DNA of 40,120 nt from NCBI GenBank assembly GCA_013214285.1, contig JABSPW010000012.1:1-40120 (forward strand), in the 5' to 3' direction. Each line of letters opens with the position of its first letter. The first letter of the stretch is position 1. The stretch comes from Halioglobus sp. Lineage in GTDB: Bacteria > Pseudomonadota > Gammaproteobacteria > Pseudomonadales > Halieaceae. Of this stretch, positions 19,090-27,227 are shown piece after piece. The position numbers and the translations under genes are program-made. The notes under the pieces are model-generated. The model worked only from the letters and a program-made list of their open reading frames with translations, had not been told where the DNA came from and did not search any database.

Positions 19090-19871
19090 CAGCGCAGTTC
19101 AGGGGGTGACGAGTGCCGATAGCAGGTTCGGTCATACAGCGGTTTGCTTATGTGCGCAAACGCTAGGGGCGGGGAGTCTCGTGTCGTCCTGTAAGGGCGC
19201 GCGGTCGTTGGATCGCGTCGCGCCCTTGTGGAGTGTTTGATTCTTGCGCAGCACCGAAATAGACACGCCCTGCACGTTGTTTTGCCGGTGTGGTCAGCAG
19301 AGGAAGCGAAAGGGCACCTGCGGCAAGCTGAAAGACCCTGAATTGCGGTAGGTAGAACGCTGCGGCAGGAGTAATCGGTGTCCCCGTTCGCTGATTCCAA
19401 ATGGCTAATAAACCGAACCGGCTGAAAAGCGCAGCCCCTGCAGAGCGGGCAACGTGGTCACGCCAGAGGGTTTTGGGATCAGTGTCGATGCGACCCTGGC
19501 GCCAGCAGTGTCGCGATCATTGTCGGGAGTAACCAGTGGTGTCTTCGCTACCAAAAGCCAGCGAGTATGAAGGACGTTTTTCGCAGTGATACTGGATCAT
19601 CGAATTGATTAGATGGCCGGGGATCACGCAGCACGCATTGACACCAAAACAGCTCTCCTGGCATCTTGCAACATCCAGGTAAAAAGAACAACGGATGTGA
19701 CGGCGATAGCTCGCAGACCATCGGTCGACCCGGTACTTCATTGGGAGCGACGCGCCAGGCGGCCAGACTGGTGAGCCATCAAGGCTTGGATTGGACGTCG
19801 TTGTCAGATTAGCTAACAGCAAGCCGGACTGGATCGCGCATCCCGCCTTGGCAGGCAGATAACGCATCGGC
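19090..19871. other. 780-base gap without an intact gene
   Basis: The stretch lies between two convergent genes. It contains a perfect 9-bp inverted repeat (AAGGGCGCG at 19193-19201 and CGCGCCCTT at 19219-19227) with a 17-base loop and no T-run. It also holds a probable decayed acyltransferase fragment on the minus strand (listed separately). Open frames across 19517-19948 (minus) give no recognisable protein and are low in confidence. Confidence 0.6.
19163..19516 (-). pseudogene. Possible remnant of an acyltransferase-3 (OafA-like) membrane protein
   Basis: One minus-strand frame is open from 19516 to a TAG at 19163. It reads GLLAIWNQRTGTPITPAAA followed by FYLPQFRVFQLAAGALSLPLL. This matches the C-terminal membrane pattern of acyltransferase-3 proteins, which reads roughly 'A.FYLP.FR.WEL..GALLALL'. 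The surroundings are not coding-like, and stops interrupt the frame on both sides. No N-terminal part or catalytic His is visible, so this would be a small relic. The call rests on one motif and could be chance. Confidence 0.3.
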
Positions 19872-21326
19872 TTACTTTTTTCGCCCCCGGCTTTTCTTGC
19901 GTCGCCGACTGGCCTTCTTTGCGGCGGTGTACAATTCATGGTACGCATCGTCTAGGCAGGATTTGTAAAATTGTGGGTCGGGCATCATCTCTCGGCAGGA
20001 AATAAAGGTGATGGAAATTTGCCCCGCCCCACTCAACACCGCATGGAACAATCCCATCATGTCCAGTAGCGGGCCCATTCCCATGACAAGGCTGACTTTC
20101 GCTCCAGCGAGGTAGATGGGGAACTGCGGACCTGGTACGTTGGATATCATGACGTGCGCGGGCATCGGTCTCGCGGTGCGTGATGCTGCTGCCATAGCGG
20201 CCCGTAGACTCCAACCCATCACCTGAGGAATCAGAGTCTCTGTGACATCCATCATGATGCTGCCACCCAGAGCGGAAGAAAAGGCTTTGGATTGCTGCGC
20301 ACTGTGGTGGATGGATTGCAGGCGCTCCACCGGGTCGGCAATACCGGTCGCCATATCGATGGTCATTAGGCTGATTTGGTTGCCGCTAGATTCGCTGTTG
20401 CGTTCCGCGCGCACATTGATGGGCGCCCCGGCGATTAGGCTGTCCTGAGGCAATTCGCCCTTGCTTTGCAAGTATTTGCGCAGAGCGCCGCCTACAGTGC
20501 AGACGATGACATCGTTGATGGTGACATTACCAAGAGCTTTGCGTATGAATTTGACCTCGTCCAGATCCATGATCAGTGCATCGACGACCCTGGCGGAAGA
20601 GATGCGCGCGTTGAAACGTGTTTTGGCGGTGAGTGAGGGCCGTCTCTCCTCGACCGGGTCGGCACTTTCTCGTTCGGCGCGAATGATCGCCGGTACGAGG
20701 TGGCTAATGGTCTTGACAAATTTCAACGGTCGCTGAAGATTGTTGAGGTAGGCGCGAGACCATATGTAGAGTTCTGAAGGGTCTGGCTCACCCTGCCAGT
20801 TGTCATCCACCTCCGGTGGCAGCACCTCATCGGTGAGGCTGTGGATGGCGGTGACGATTTCTGCCCCTGAAATGCCGTCGATTGCGGCGTGGTGGACTTT
20901 CAGCATGATAGCGAAACTGTTTTCGGGTATGCCCTCGACCTTGTTAAGTCCCTCGATGACATAGGCCTCCCAAAGGGGTCGTTTCATATCCAGCCCCCTG
21001 GCCTGCAGGCGTGCCAGCAGGATGCAGAACTGCCGCCAGTCCCCAGGTTTTGGCAGTGCGATATGGCGTACGTGGAATTCCAGGTCGAAGTGCTCGTCTT
21101 CCACCCAGTACGGTGCGTCCCACCCGAGGGCGCCACCGGCCAGCTTGCGTCGGAATATGCGCGATTTGTGCAGGTTGCGTTGAAACGCGGTGAGGATTTC
21201 CTTGAACCGAACGCGACCGTCCTTGCGGCCCGATGGGTCATAAATAAGCACCGGGCTAATGTGCATCGGTGTTCTAGCACTTTCCTGCAACAGAAAATTG
21301 CTGTCCATTTCGGTGAGTTGTTCCAT
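19872..21326 (-). CDS. Wax ester synthase/diacylglycerol acyltransferase (WS/DGAT)
   Basis: A 484-residue bifunctional acyltransferase that esterifies fatty alcohols or diacylglycerol with acyl-CoA to make storage wax esters or triacylglycerol. The opening MEQLTEMDSNFLLQES is characteristic. The PLWE motif is at 117-120, and the catalytic HHxxxDG motif is HHAAIDG at 145-151. The NDVI motif (TINDVIVCTVGGALRKYL) and the C-terminal SNVPGP segment follow. The tail is very basic (KKASRRRKKSRGRKK). ATG 21324-21326 is chosen; a GTG at 21365 would add 13 residues. It is divergent from the glutathione transferase-like gene, with about 105 bases between starts. Storage-lipid synthesis of this kind is common in hydrocarbon-using marine gammaproteobacteria. 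Confidence 0.95.
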   Translation of the reverse strand: MEQLTEMDSNFLLQESARTPMHISPVLIYDPSGRKDGRVRFKEILTAFQRNLHKSRIFRRKLAGGALGWDAPYWVEDEHFDLEFHVRHIALPKPGDWRQFCILLARLQARGLDMKRPLWEAYVIEGLNKVEGIPENSFAIMLKVHHAAIDGISGAEIVTAIHSLTDEVLPPEVDDNWQGEPDPSELYIWSRAYLNNLQRPLKFVKTISHLVPAIIRAERESADPVEERRPSLTAKTRFNARISSARVVDALIMDLDEVKFIRKALGNVTINDVIVCTVGGALRKYLQSKGELPQDSLIAGAPINVRAERNSESSGNQISLMTIDMATGIADPVERLQSIHHSAQQSKAFSSALGGSIMMDVTETLIPQVMGWSLRAAMAAASRTARPMPAHVMISNVPGPQFPIYLAGAKVSLVMGMGPLLDMMGLFHAVLSGAGQISITFISCREMMPDPQFYKSCLDDAYHELYTAAKKASRRRKKSRGRKK

Positions 21327-21431
21327 AACGTTCCACTCTTTCAGGGGCTGCTGTCTACTGTGCACGCAAGCGATTGCAACGGCAAGCCGTGGGTGTCAGT
21401 ATCGGGCGGTAGTCGCAAGAATGAGCAGGCG

Positions 21432-22634
21432 ATGCCAGATATCGTGCTTTGGGGTGTGACAGCATCTCCTTACCAGTTGAAAATGCAGTCGTTGCTGGAT
21501 TATGCCGGACTGTCCTGGGAGAGGTGGCCCGAACAGACCACTCGTTCGAGTGCTCTGTTGATGGCGCTGCGCCTGCAGTGGGCAAAACGCCGCGGCGCTG
21601 TGCAGCGCTATCCTGTCATGTGGGCCGGGATGGATGAGTACCCGGCGGTGCCCTTTTACACTTGGGACGAGCGCACGTTTTTCTATGACTCGAGTTCACT
21701 GGCCGGACATCTGGATCGCGATCGCCATACCACTCGTGCGCCGCTGCTACCCACAGAGGCCCATCTGGCTGCGCTATGCCGGCTTATCGATGAAGCCTTC
21801 GATGAATTCGGTCTCTACATGGTTCATCACATGCGCTGGGTGGGCTCGGCCCGCACTACCCCCATGGGTGACGTCACCGCCGGAGAATTGCGTGCCGTGT
21901 TGCCGCCGGGTTTGCAGTGTTTCGTCGCGCAGCGGCTTTGTCAGCGTCAGGTAGCGCGCTGCCCCTACCTGTTCAGCCTTGCCCCGCCTGGCTACGATGC
22001 CGGATTGCCAGTTGCGCGGACGCCGCCCAGCCGGGTCGGCTTCCCACCGACTCACCGGTTGCTAGAGCAGGCCTGGCGGTCTCACCTTGATGCAATGGAA
22101 CAGCTGTTATCGGTACAGCCTTACCTTCTGGGAGAGCGCTTTACCCTGGCCGACGCGAGTGCCTACGGCCAGTTGGGTATGAACCTGATTGACCCGGAGG
22201 CCTGCCAGTTGCTGCGCAAACAAGCGCCACGAACTTACGCCTGGTTGTCCGCGATACGCGAAGGGCAGCATGCCCATAGTGTCGGTGAACTGGCACCGAC
22301 ACTGGCTTTGCGGCCTTTGATCGAGGTTATCAGCGAAACGTTTTTACCGTTGATGGCGCAGAATGAGTGCGCCTGGAAGCAGGCCGTCGCTGCGGGTGAA
22401 ACGCTCTTCAACGAGGCGGCCTTCAGGCGTAATCGCGCCTTGTATGATGGGCACTTGCTCGGCTACCCTTTCCGCGCTGTGGTGAAAACCTTCCAGGTGG
22501 GGGTGTGGCAGCAGCTGCAAGCAGTCTGGCATGGCCTGGATGACCATGACCTTGATCGGCTTGACGTGAGCCTTGTGCCCGCTGCCGTGCGGTACTTAAC
22601 TCCGCCGACGAGCGCGCTCACTGCGCCTGTCTGA
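21432..22634 (+). CDS. Glutathione S-transferase-like protein
   Basis: About 400 residues. The N-terminus (MPDIVLWGVTASPYQLKMQSLLDYAGL) is a thioredoxin-like GST domain with the 'SPY..K' start motif. The GST C-terminal helical domain is seen at about 220-275 (WRSHLDAMEQLLSVQPYLLG followed by ERFTLADASAYGQLGM). A further 120 residues or so follow, making it much longer than a standard GST of about 220. This fits a family of extended GST-fold proteins of unknown substrate. ATG 21432 is preferred. The frame stays open far upstream, but only antisense to the wax ester synthase. It shares a divergent promoter region with that gene. Confidence 0.8.
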   Translation: MPDIVLWGVTASPYQLKMQSLLDYAGLSWERWPEQTTRSSALLMALRLQWAKRRGAVQRYPVMWAGMDEYPAVPFYTWDERTFFYDSSSLAGHLDRDRHTTRAPLLPTEAHLAALCRLIDEAFDEFGLYMVHHMRWVGSARTTPMGDVTAGELRAVLPPGLQCFVAQRLCQRQVARCPYLFSLAPPGYDAGLPVARTPPSRVGFPPTHRLLEQAWRSHLDAMEQLLSVQPYLLGERFTLADASAYGQLGMNLIDPEACQLLRKQAPRTYAWLSAIREGQHAHSVGELAPTLALRPLIEVISETFLPLMAQNECAWKQAVAAGETLFNEAAFRRNRALYDGHLLGYPFRAVVKTFQVGVWQQLQAVWHGLDDHDLDRLDVSLVPAAVRYLTPPTSALTAPV

Positions 22635-22732
22635 TGGTTTTGCATACCGTTTATTTATGCCCTTGCACCGCATTCAACTTTCACGGTAGCGCGAGTGTAT
22701 AGTTCTAGAATAACAGCCGTCAGCCACCGTAT

Positions 22733-24511
22733 ATGTTATCCAGCCTAAGTCTGTTTAATGGCCGTAATGCCAGGTTGCTGTGCATTGTCGGTGCAGCGCT
22801 TGTGGGAACATTACTGTCCTTTGAGCTGGCCTATGAGGTGGGCAATGGGGCATTCAGGGCCGACTATTTCCGCCACTTTTTTTATTCGGTGATCCCTTTT
22901 CTGGACGGTTCGGGTAATCCAGCGCTATTGTTCAAGAATCATCACGCCAGTCCGATGCTGCATTTGCACCAGATGCTGATAGGTCTGCACGCGGGTGTTT
23001 CGCTGCGTGCAGACGCCTACATTGGCATCACCCTATTTTTCTTCATGGCAGTGGCGCTCGCCGCCATGGCCCTGCAGGAGCTGTCCGCCCGCTCGGACTC
23101 CAGGCTGTACGGCTTTTTGGTTGCGCTGCTGGTCAGCATCCTGATGACCGGGCTTACTGCCAGCAGGCCGATTACCTGGCCGCTTATCTATCTGCAAGCG
23201 TATTTTCTGTGTTTGGGTCTGCTGGTTGCAGTAGCGACGTATCGCCTGTGTGCGCAACCTGGCAATGTCGGACGCATGTGGTGCTACCTCGGTGCGGTTA
23301 CCCTGGCTGTCATGCTGCACACCAGTTACGGCATGCTGTTCTCCGTGGCCAGTCTCCCCGCGCTTGCGCGCCGTGTGGCCTCGACGCGTGATTACCGCCT
23401 GCTGCTAGTGCTGCTTGTGGCAATTGTGCTGGTCACGGCCTGGAATAATCTGGCATTGCCGGCACTGGGGCAAATGGAACTGCGTGGTGCTGGCTATGGC
23501 GCGGACAGCATACTCACCCGATTGAAACAATGGCCACTTATTGTAGCCGCCTTTGGCAAGGCGCTGCTCACGGGCGTCCACGGAGATACTGTCGCATTGG
23601 TGGCGCGCAAAGATGGGGTATCAATCGGGCAGTTGGTAGTGCTGTTTGGCCTGGCGGTGACCTATGGCATCACAACCTGCTGGGCGTTACTGCAGTCGCG
23701 CAGGGTTTTGATAGCCGGTATCATCATGCTTGCCGTAGTGCTGGGTGCGGCAAGCGCGCTGTTGTCTAGGGGCGGCACTAACTTTGCCTTTAACATCGAT
23801 GCATCGCGCTATGTATTGCTCTATCGGTTTGGCGCGGCGGCCTTTGCATGGGCCCTAGCGGATAGTCTAGTGAGTTTTAGCAGGTGGTGTTTGCCGCGCC
23901 TGGCAGACGGCGTGCGCAGTCGTCTGTTGTCGTGCCTGGTGCTGATGCTGGTGTTTGCGGTGGTTTTCGTGCAGTGGACGGCTTTTGGTAATCTCCAAAG
24001 ACTCAAAGCGGGGCTTGCCGTCGCGGCCGAGTGGAGTGAGCTGGCGCTCTTCATGAAGGGCTCAGACAAGTCTAATACGTTCGTCCTAAAGGGCTGGCAA
24101 GCCGGCGACAACCCATCGCGCTTAAACGATCGTGTCATCAGTTGGCTGGTGCGTCGGCAGGTGAACGTCTTTTCCCCTGGTTACCGGGCAATGCCGCTTC
24201 TTGAAAATTATATGCGCGGTCGGGCCGCCTTCAATGGTCGCCAGCCTGCGCGACTGCGGGTGGATACCCGCAACTGCATCACGCATCCTGCTGGTCACAG
24301 TGAGCTGGCCTGGAGAGCGCAGTTGAATGCCCCAAGCGACGGGCGCTTCCAGCTGCCCCACGACCTCGCAGGTGATGGGCCAATGACGTACTTTGTGCGC
24401 CCCGGTGTCCAGGCGCTCTATGGCATGCTACCTGCGGGTATGCCGCTGCAGGTATGTTTTCCGCCGGACGTCAGCGTCGAGTCGTTTACGTATTTGCCTG
24501 ACGCAGCCTGA
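22733..24511 (+). CDS. Large polytopic inner-membrane protein of unknown function
   Basis: A 592-residue protein with about nine or ten hydrophobic helices between residues 14 and 425, for example LLCIVGAALVGTLLSFEL, LVALLVSILMTGL and CLVLMLVFAVVFVQW. A soluble C-terminal domain of about 165 residues follows. A loop after the first helix has acidic and His residues (FRADYFRHFFYSV, HHASPMLHLHQM), a layout seen in GT-C type lipid-linked glycosyltransferases. No clear catalytic DxD or ExD signature can be fixed, so the function is open. The start ATG 22733 lies about 100 bases after the GST-like gene. It ends in a terminator before the recA control region. Confidence 0.65.
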   Translation: MLSSLSLFNGRNARLLCIVGAALVGTLLSFELAYEVGNGAFRADYFRHFFYSVIPFLDGSGNPALLFKNHHASPMLHLHQMLIGLHAGVSLRADAYIGITLFFFMAVALAAMALQELSARSDSRLYGFLVALLVSILMTGLTASRPITWPLIYLQAYFLCLGLLVAVATYRLCAQPGNVGRMWCYLGAVTLAVMLHTSYGMLFSVASLPALARRVASTRDYRLLLVLLVAIVLVTAWNNLALPALGQMELRGAGYGADSILTRLKQWPLIVAAFGKALLTGVHGDTVALVARKDGVSIGQLVVLFGLAVTYGITTCWALLQSRRVLIAGIIMLAVVLGAASALLSRGGTNFAFNIDASRYVLLYRFGAAAFAWALADSLVSFSRWCLPRLADGVRSRLLSCLVLMLVFAVVFVQWTAFGNLQRLKAGLAVAAEWSELALFMKGSDKSNTFVLKGWQAGDNPSRLNDRVISWLVRRQVNVFSPGYRAMPLLENYMRGRAAFNGRQPARLRVDTRNCITHPAGHSELAWRAQLNAPSDGRFQLPHDLAGDGPMTYFVRPGVQALYGMLPAGMPLQVCFPPDVSVESFTYLPDAA

Positions 24512-24540
24512 CCTGTAGGTTTTTCAGGCAGGTCTCTTTT
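24507..24540 (+). terminator. Probable intrinsic terminator after the membrane protein gene
   Basis: CCTGACCTG (24507-24515) pairs with CAGGCAGG (24525-24532) with one bulged A, and is followed by a T-rich tail (TCTCTTTT). It separates the membrane protein gene from the recA promoter. Confidence 0.55.
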
Positions 24541-24579
24541 ACGCCCCCTCAAATGACCGAATTTAATCTCACGTAGGGC

Positions 24580-24618
24580 TTGCAATCAGGCATCAAAGAA
24601 CTGAGTATATATACAGTA
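24580..24618 (+). promoter_or_regulatory. recA promoter with LexA (SOS) box
   Basis: At 24601-24616 stands CTGAGTATATATACAG, that is CTG-N10-CAG with an AT-alternating core, extended to AACTG...CAGTA at 24599-24618. This is the gammaproteobacterial LexA operator. A TTGCAA at 24580-24585 could be the -35 element, with the -10 inside the operator. LexA would therefore block the promoter until DNA damage. The box lies about 110 bases before the recA start. Confidence 0.9.
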
Positions 24619-24728
24619 GTTTGAGCGTGGGCTGCGTAGTGCGACAAAGGCCTAGTATGGCCGGCTTAACGCAGCCTGAGCCGCAAGGCGAAATGACCGG
24701 AAAATCAGCAAGATAAAGAGGGGCTACG

Positions 24729-25784
24729 ATGGACGCAAATAAGGAAAAGGCACTGGATGCAGCATTGCATCAAATCGAGCGGCAGTTCGGCAAGGGCACG
24801 GTAATGCGTATGGGCGATCGAGAACAAGTGGCCATTCCCGCTATCTCAACGGGTTCTCTAGGCCTGGATGTGGCCTTGGGTATCGGTGGGCTGCCGAGGG
24901 GACGTATCTGCGAAATTTATGGCCCTGAATCGTCTGGTAAGACGACATTAACACTCCAGGTGATTGCTGAGGCCCAGAAGACGGGTGGCACCGCGGCCTT
25001 CATTGATGCCGAGCACGCACTTGATCCTGTTTACGCCGCGAAACTCGGTGTTCAGATGGACGATCTGATCATGTCGCAGCCCGATACTGGTGAGCAGGCT
25101 CTGGAGGTGGCGGAGATGCTGGTGCGCTCCGGTGCTGTCGACGTCCTGGTCGTCGACTCCGTGGCGGCCCTGACCCCGAAGGCTGAAATTGAGGGTGAGA
25201 TGGGTGATTCCCACGTCGGGCTGCAGGCGCGCCTGTTGAGTCAAGCGATGCGCAAGCTGACCGCCGCAATAAAGCAGACCAACAGCCTGGTGATTTTCAT
25301 CAATCAGATTCGTATGAAAATCGGCGTCATGTTTGGTAACCCGGAAACGACGACCGGTGGTAATGCACTCAAGTTTTATTCTTCTGTTCGTCTCGATATC
25401 CGGCGTATCGGAGCGGTCAAAGATGGCGACGAGGTGATCGGTAACGAAACTCGTGTCAAAGTGGTGAAGAACAAGGTCTCGCCGCCCTTCAAGCAGGCTG
25501 AGTTTCAGATCATGTACGGTCAGGGTATCTATCGTATGGGCGAGGTTATCGACTGGGGCGTGAAGCTTAATCTGGTAGATAAATCCGGGGCCTGGTATTC
25601 CTATAAGGGCGACAAAATTGGCCAGGGTAAAGCCAACGCTGCGAAGTTCCTGAGCGACAACACCGCGGTCGCTCTTGAAATAGAGGAGCAGATTCGCCAA
25701 CAGGTGCTTGCGTCTCATCCTTCGGAAGAAGCCGAAGATAGTGCTGCTCTCGATGCCTGTGCCAAGGAGGCCTCACCGAAATAG
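24729..25784 (+). CDS. recA: Recombinase RecA
   Basis: A 351-residue recombinase of standard length. Walker A is GPESSGKTT (residues 65-73, K71). Walker B lies in [20 protein letters not shown]. Loop L1 ([20 protein letters not shown]) and L2 ([16 protein letters not shown]) bind DNA. RecA pairs homologous strands and triggers LexA self-cleavage. AGAGGGG at 24717-24723 supports ATG 24729. The upstream LexA box shows SOS control. It works downstream of the AddAB-like resection pair at the left end of the window. recX follows behind a terminator. Confidence 0.99.
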   Translation: MDANKEKALDAALHQIERQFGKGTVMRMGDREQVAIPAISTGSLGLDVALGIGGLPRGRICEIYGPESSGKTTLTLQVIAEAQKTGGTAAFIDAEHALDPVYAAKLGVQMDDLIMSQPDTGEQALEVAEMLVRSGAVDVLVVDSVAALTPKAEIEGEMGDSHVGLQARLLSQAMRKLTAAIKQTNSLVIFINQIRMKIGVMFGNPETTTGGNALKFYSSVRLDIRRIGAVKDGDEVIGNETRVKVVKNKVSPPFKQAEFQIMYGQGIYRMGEVIDWGVKLNLVDKSGAWYSYKGDKIGQGKANAAKFLSDNTAVALEIEEQIRQQVLASHPSEEAEDSAALDACAKEASPK

Positions 25785-25829
25785 ACAGCCGTCCCTGCCT
25801 TTTGCACTGCACTTGAACACTCTCCACTG

Positions 25830-25876
25830 GCGCCGGGGATACGCTTACCCCACTCGAGCCCCCGGCGCTTTTTTTT
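25830..25876 (+). terminator. Strong intrinsic terminator/attenuator between recA and recX
   Basis: GCGCCGGGG (25830-25838) and CCCCGGCGC (25860-25868) form a perfect 9-bp stem with a 21-base loop, followed by eight T residues (25869-25876). recX starts only three bases later. In E. coli recX is expressed by low-level read-through of a similar terminator, which keeps RecX far below RecA. Confidence 0.92.
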
Positions 25877-25879
25877 ACT

Positions 25880-26371
25880 ATGCCTGACAGGCCACACACG
25901 AGGCACTCACCCAGCGAGCCGGTTGCGAAGCAGGAGCTGGCTGCCAGGATCCGCCTTGCGGCGATGGATCTCCTCGCCCGTCGCGAGCACGCAGCAAGCG
26001 AACTCCGCTGCAAACTGCAGCGTCGTTTTCAAGACGAGTCTTTGCTCGATGAGCAATTACGCCGGCTTGCCGATGACAAGCTGCAGAGTGACGCACGCTT
26101 CGCCGAGGGCTATGTCCGTCAGCGTGTCCAACGCGGTTATGGCCCCCTGCGGCTGCTTGCGGAGTTGCGGCAGCGAGGCGTTGCGGGGCGTGACGCCGCT
26201 ATGGCGCTGGAGGTGGCGGGCGTAGATTGGTGCGAGCGGGCCTCCGCGGCGCTGCGGAAAAAATTTGGACATCTGCCGCCGTTGGAGCAGAAAGAGAAAG
26301 CACGCAGAATTCGCTTTATTCAACGCCGCGGTTTCAGTGCGGATCACTACAGGGCGCTCTTCAGGGATTGA
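25880..26371 (+). CDS. recX: Regulatory protein RecX
   Basis: A 163-residue RecX, which binds RecA filaments and limits their extension. It has the family's repeated three-helix modules: AAMDLLARREHAASELRCKL (about 27-46), LRRLADDKLQSDARFAEGYV (about 60-79), and RIRFIQRRGFSADHYRALF near the end. The position behind recA confirms it. The only full-length start, ATG 25880, directly follows the poly-T of the terminator and has no ribosome binding site. The next in-frame ATG (residue 29) would remove the start of the first module. Translation is probably weak, or coupled to read-through transcripts with an unusual leader. Confidence 0.93.
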   Translation: MPDRPHTRHSPSEPVAKQELAARIRLAAMDLLARREHAASELRCKLQRRFQDESLLDEQLRRLADDKLQSDARFAEGYVRQRVQRGYGPLRLLAELRQRGVAGRDAAMALEVAGVDWCERASAALRKKFGHLPPLEQKEKARRIRFIQRRGFSADHYRALFRD

Positions 26372-26472
26372 AATCTGCAGTCCGTTGATTTCGTGCCGGA
26401 GGCTTGCCTGCGCGTCCAAATCCCAGTACTTTCTGCTTGTCTATGATGGAAGGCGAGAGAGGACTCCGGGCG

Positions 26473-26982
26473 ATGACGCAGGAAGAAGGCAACGAAGACG
26501 ATCACGTCCATCAAGAGCTCTCGACGTCCTACCGTGATCCGCTGATACGGTATTTGCACCATGTTATTAGGGCGTGTGTCAAAATGCTGGCGATACTGAT
26601 GGTACTGGTGATTTTTCTTGGCGTCATCGATGTGTTTTATCATCTGTACGGTTACCTGAAGACCCCACCATTTCTGTTGCTCAACGTCAGTGAAATATTC
26701 GAAATTTTTGGTGCGTTTATGGTTGTGCTGATCGCGATCGAGATTTTCATCAATATTCGTCTTTACCTGGGCTCGAACGTCTTGCCTATTCGACTGGTTA
26801 TCGCGACCGCATTGATGGCGATAGCGCGAAAAGTCATTGTGCTAGACAGTACGGATTTAGACCCGAATTATGTTTTCGCGATAGGAGTGGTCACGCTCGC
26901 CTTGGGGATTACTTACTGGTTGATCGATGATCGGAGCTTCCAGTTGCCGTGGGTATCAACGTCGGACAAGGGCCAGTCTTAG
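26473..26982 (+). CDS. psiE: PsiE-like phosphate-starvation-inducible membrane protein
   Basis: About 169 residues with four membrane helices: MLAILMVLVIFLGVIDVFY, EIFGAFMVVLIAIEIFINI, LVIATALMAIARKVIVL and FAIGVVTLALGITYWLI. This is the PsiE (PF06146) pattern, including the conserved 'IEIFINI' and 'IARKVIVLD' stretches. Members are inner-membrane proteins induced by phosphate starvation in E. coli; their molecular role is not known. ATGs at 26443 and 26446 are also in frame but have no ribosome binding site. ATG 26473, behind AGAGGA, is preferred with modest confidence. It stands about 100 bases after recX. No Pho box was found by eye. Confidence 0.82.
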   Translation: MTQEEGNEDDHVHQELSTSYRDPLIRYLHHVIRACVKMLAILMVLVIFLGVIDVFYHLYGYLKTPPFLLLNVSEIFEIFGAFMVVLIAIEIFINIRLYLGSNVLPIRLVIATALMAIARKVIVLDSTDLDPNYVFAIGVVTLALGITYWLIDDRSFQLPWVSTSDKGQS

Positions 26983-27030
26983 GCAGCACGCGATCACTGT
27001 ACCGCTGTTAGGAGCAAAAAAGGCGCGCCG

Positions 27031-27092
27031 TGCACCAGAAAGGGCGCCGCTGAGGGGGCGCAGTGTACCCGATAGGTGCAGGTGCTTTGCAC
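27031..27092 (+). promoter_or_regulatory. NtrC-like half sites upstream of the nirB-like pseudogene
   Basis: TGCACC (27031-27036) with a degraded partner (GGGCGC), a GGTGCA (27075-27080), and a TGCAC (27088-27092) resemble scattered halves of the NtrC operator TGCACC-N5-GGTGCA. None forms a full site, and a sigma-54 -24/-12 pair with correct spacing is not found. It may be a decayed nitrogen-control region. Confidence 0.22.
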
Positions 27093-27227
27093 ACAGACTG
27101 AAAACCACCAATGGTAAGCGAGCGGCAGGTCTGCTGTTTACCTTTTCAAACAGTCCTTTAAATTGCCACGCCAATTGCTTCAATGCTTGCAAGGTCCTGC
27201 CCCACCGGCATGTGCGCGGAGAGAAAT

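Noticed and set aside
20889..21431. Long 5' extension of the GST-like reading frame (open from 20889)
   Set aside because: It is entirely antisense to the wax ester synthase or its promoter region, and the translation has no family resemblance; the GST fold begins at 21432.
27060..27095. Sigma-54 promoter before the nirB-like pseudogene
   Set aside because: GG and GC elements are present but spaced 12 instead of 10 bases apart, so the -24/-12 geometry fails.
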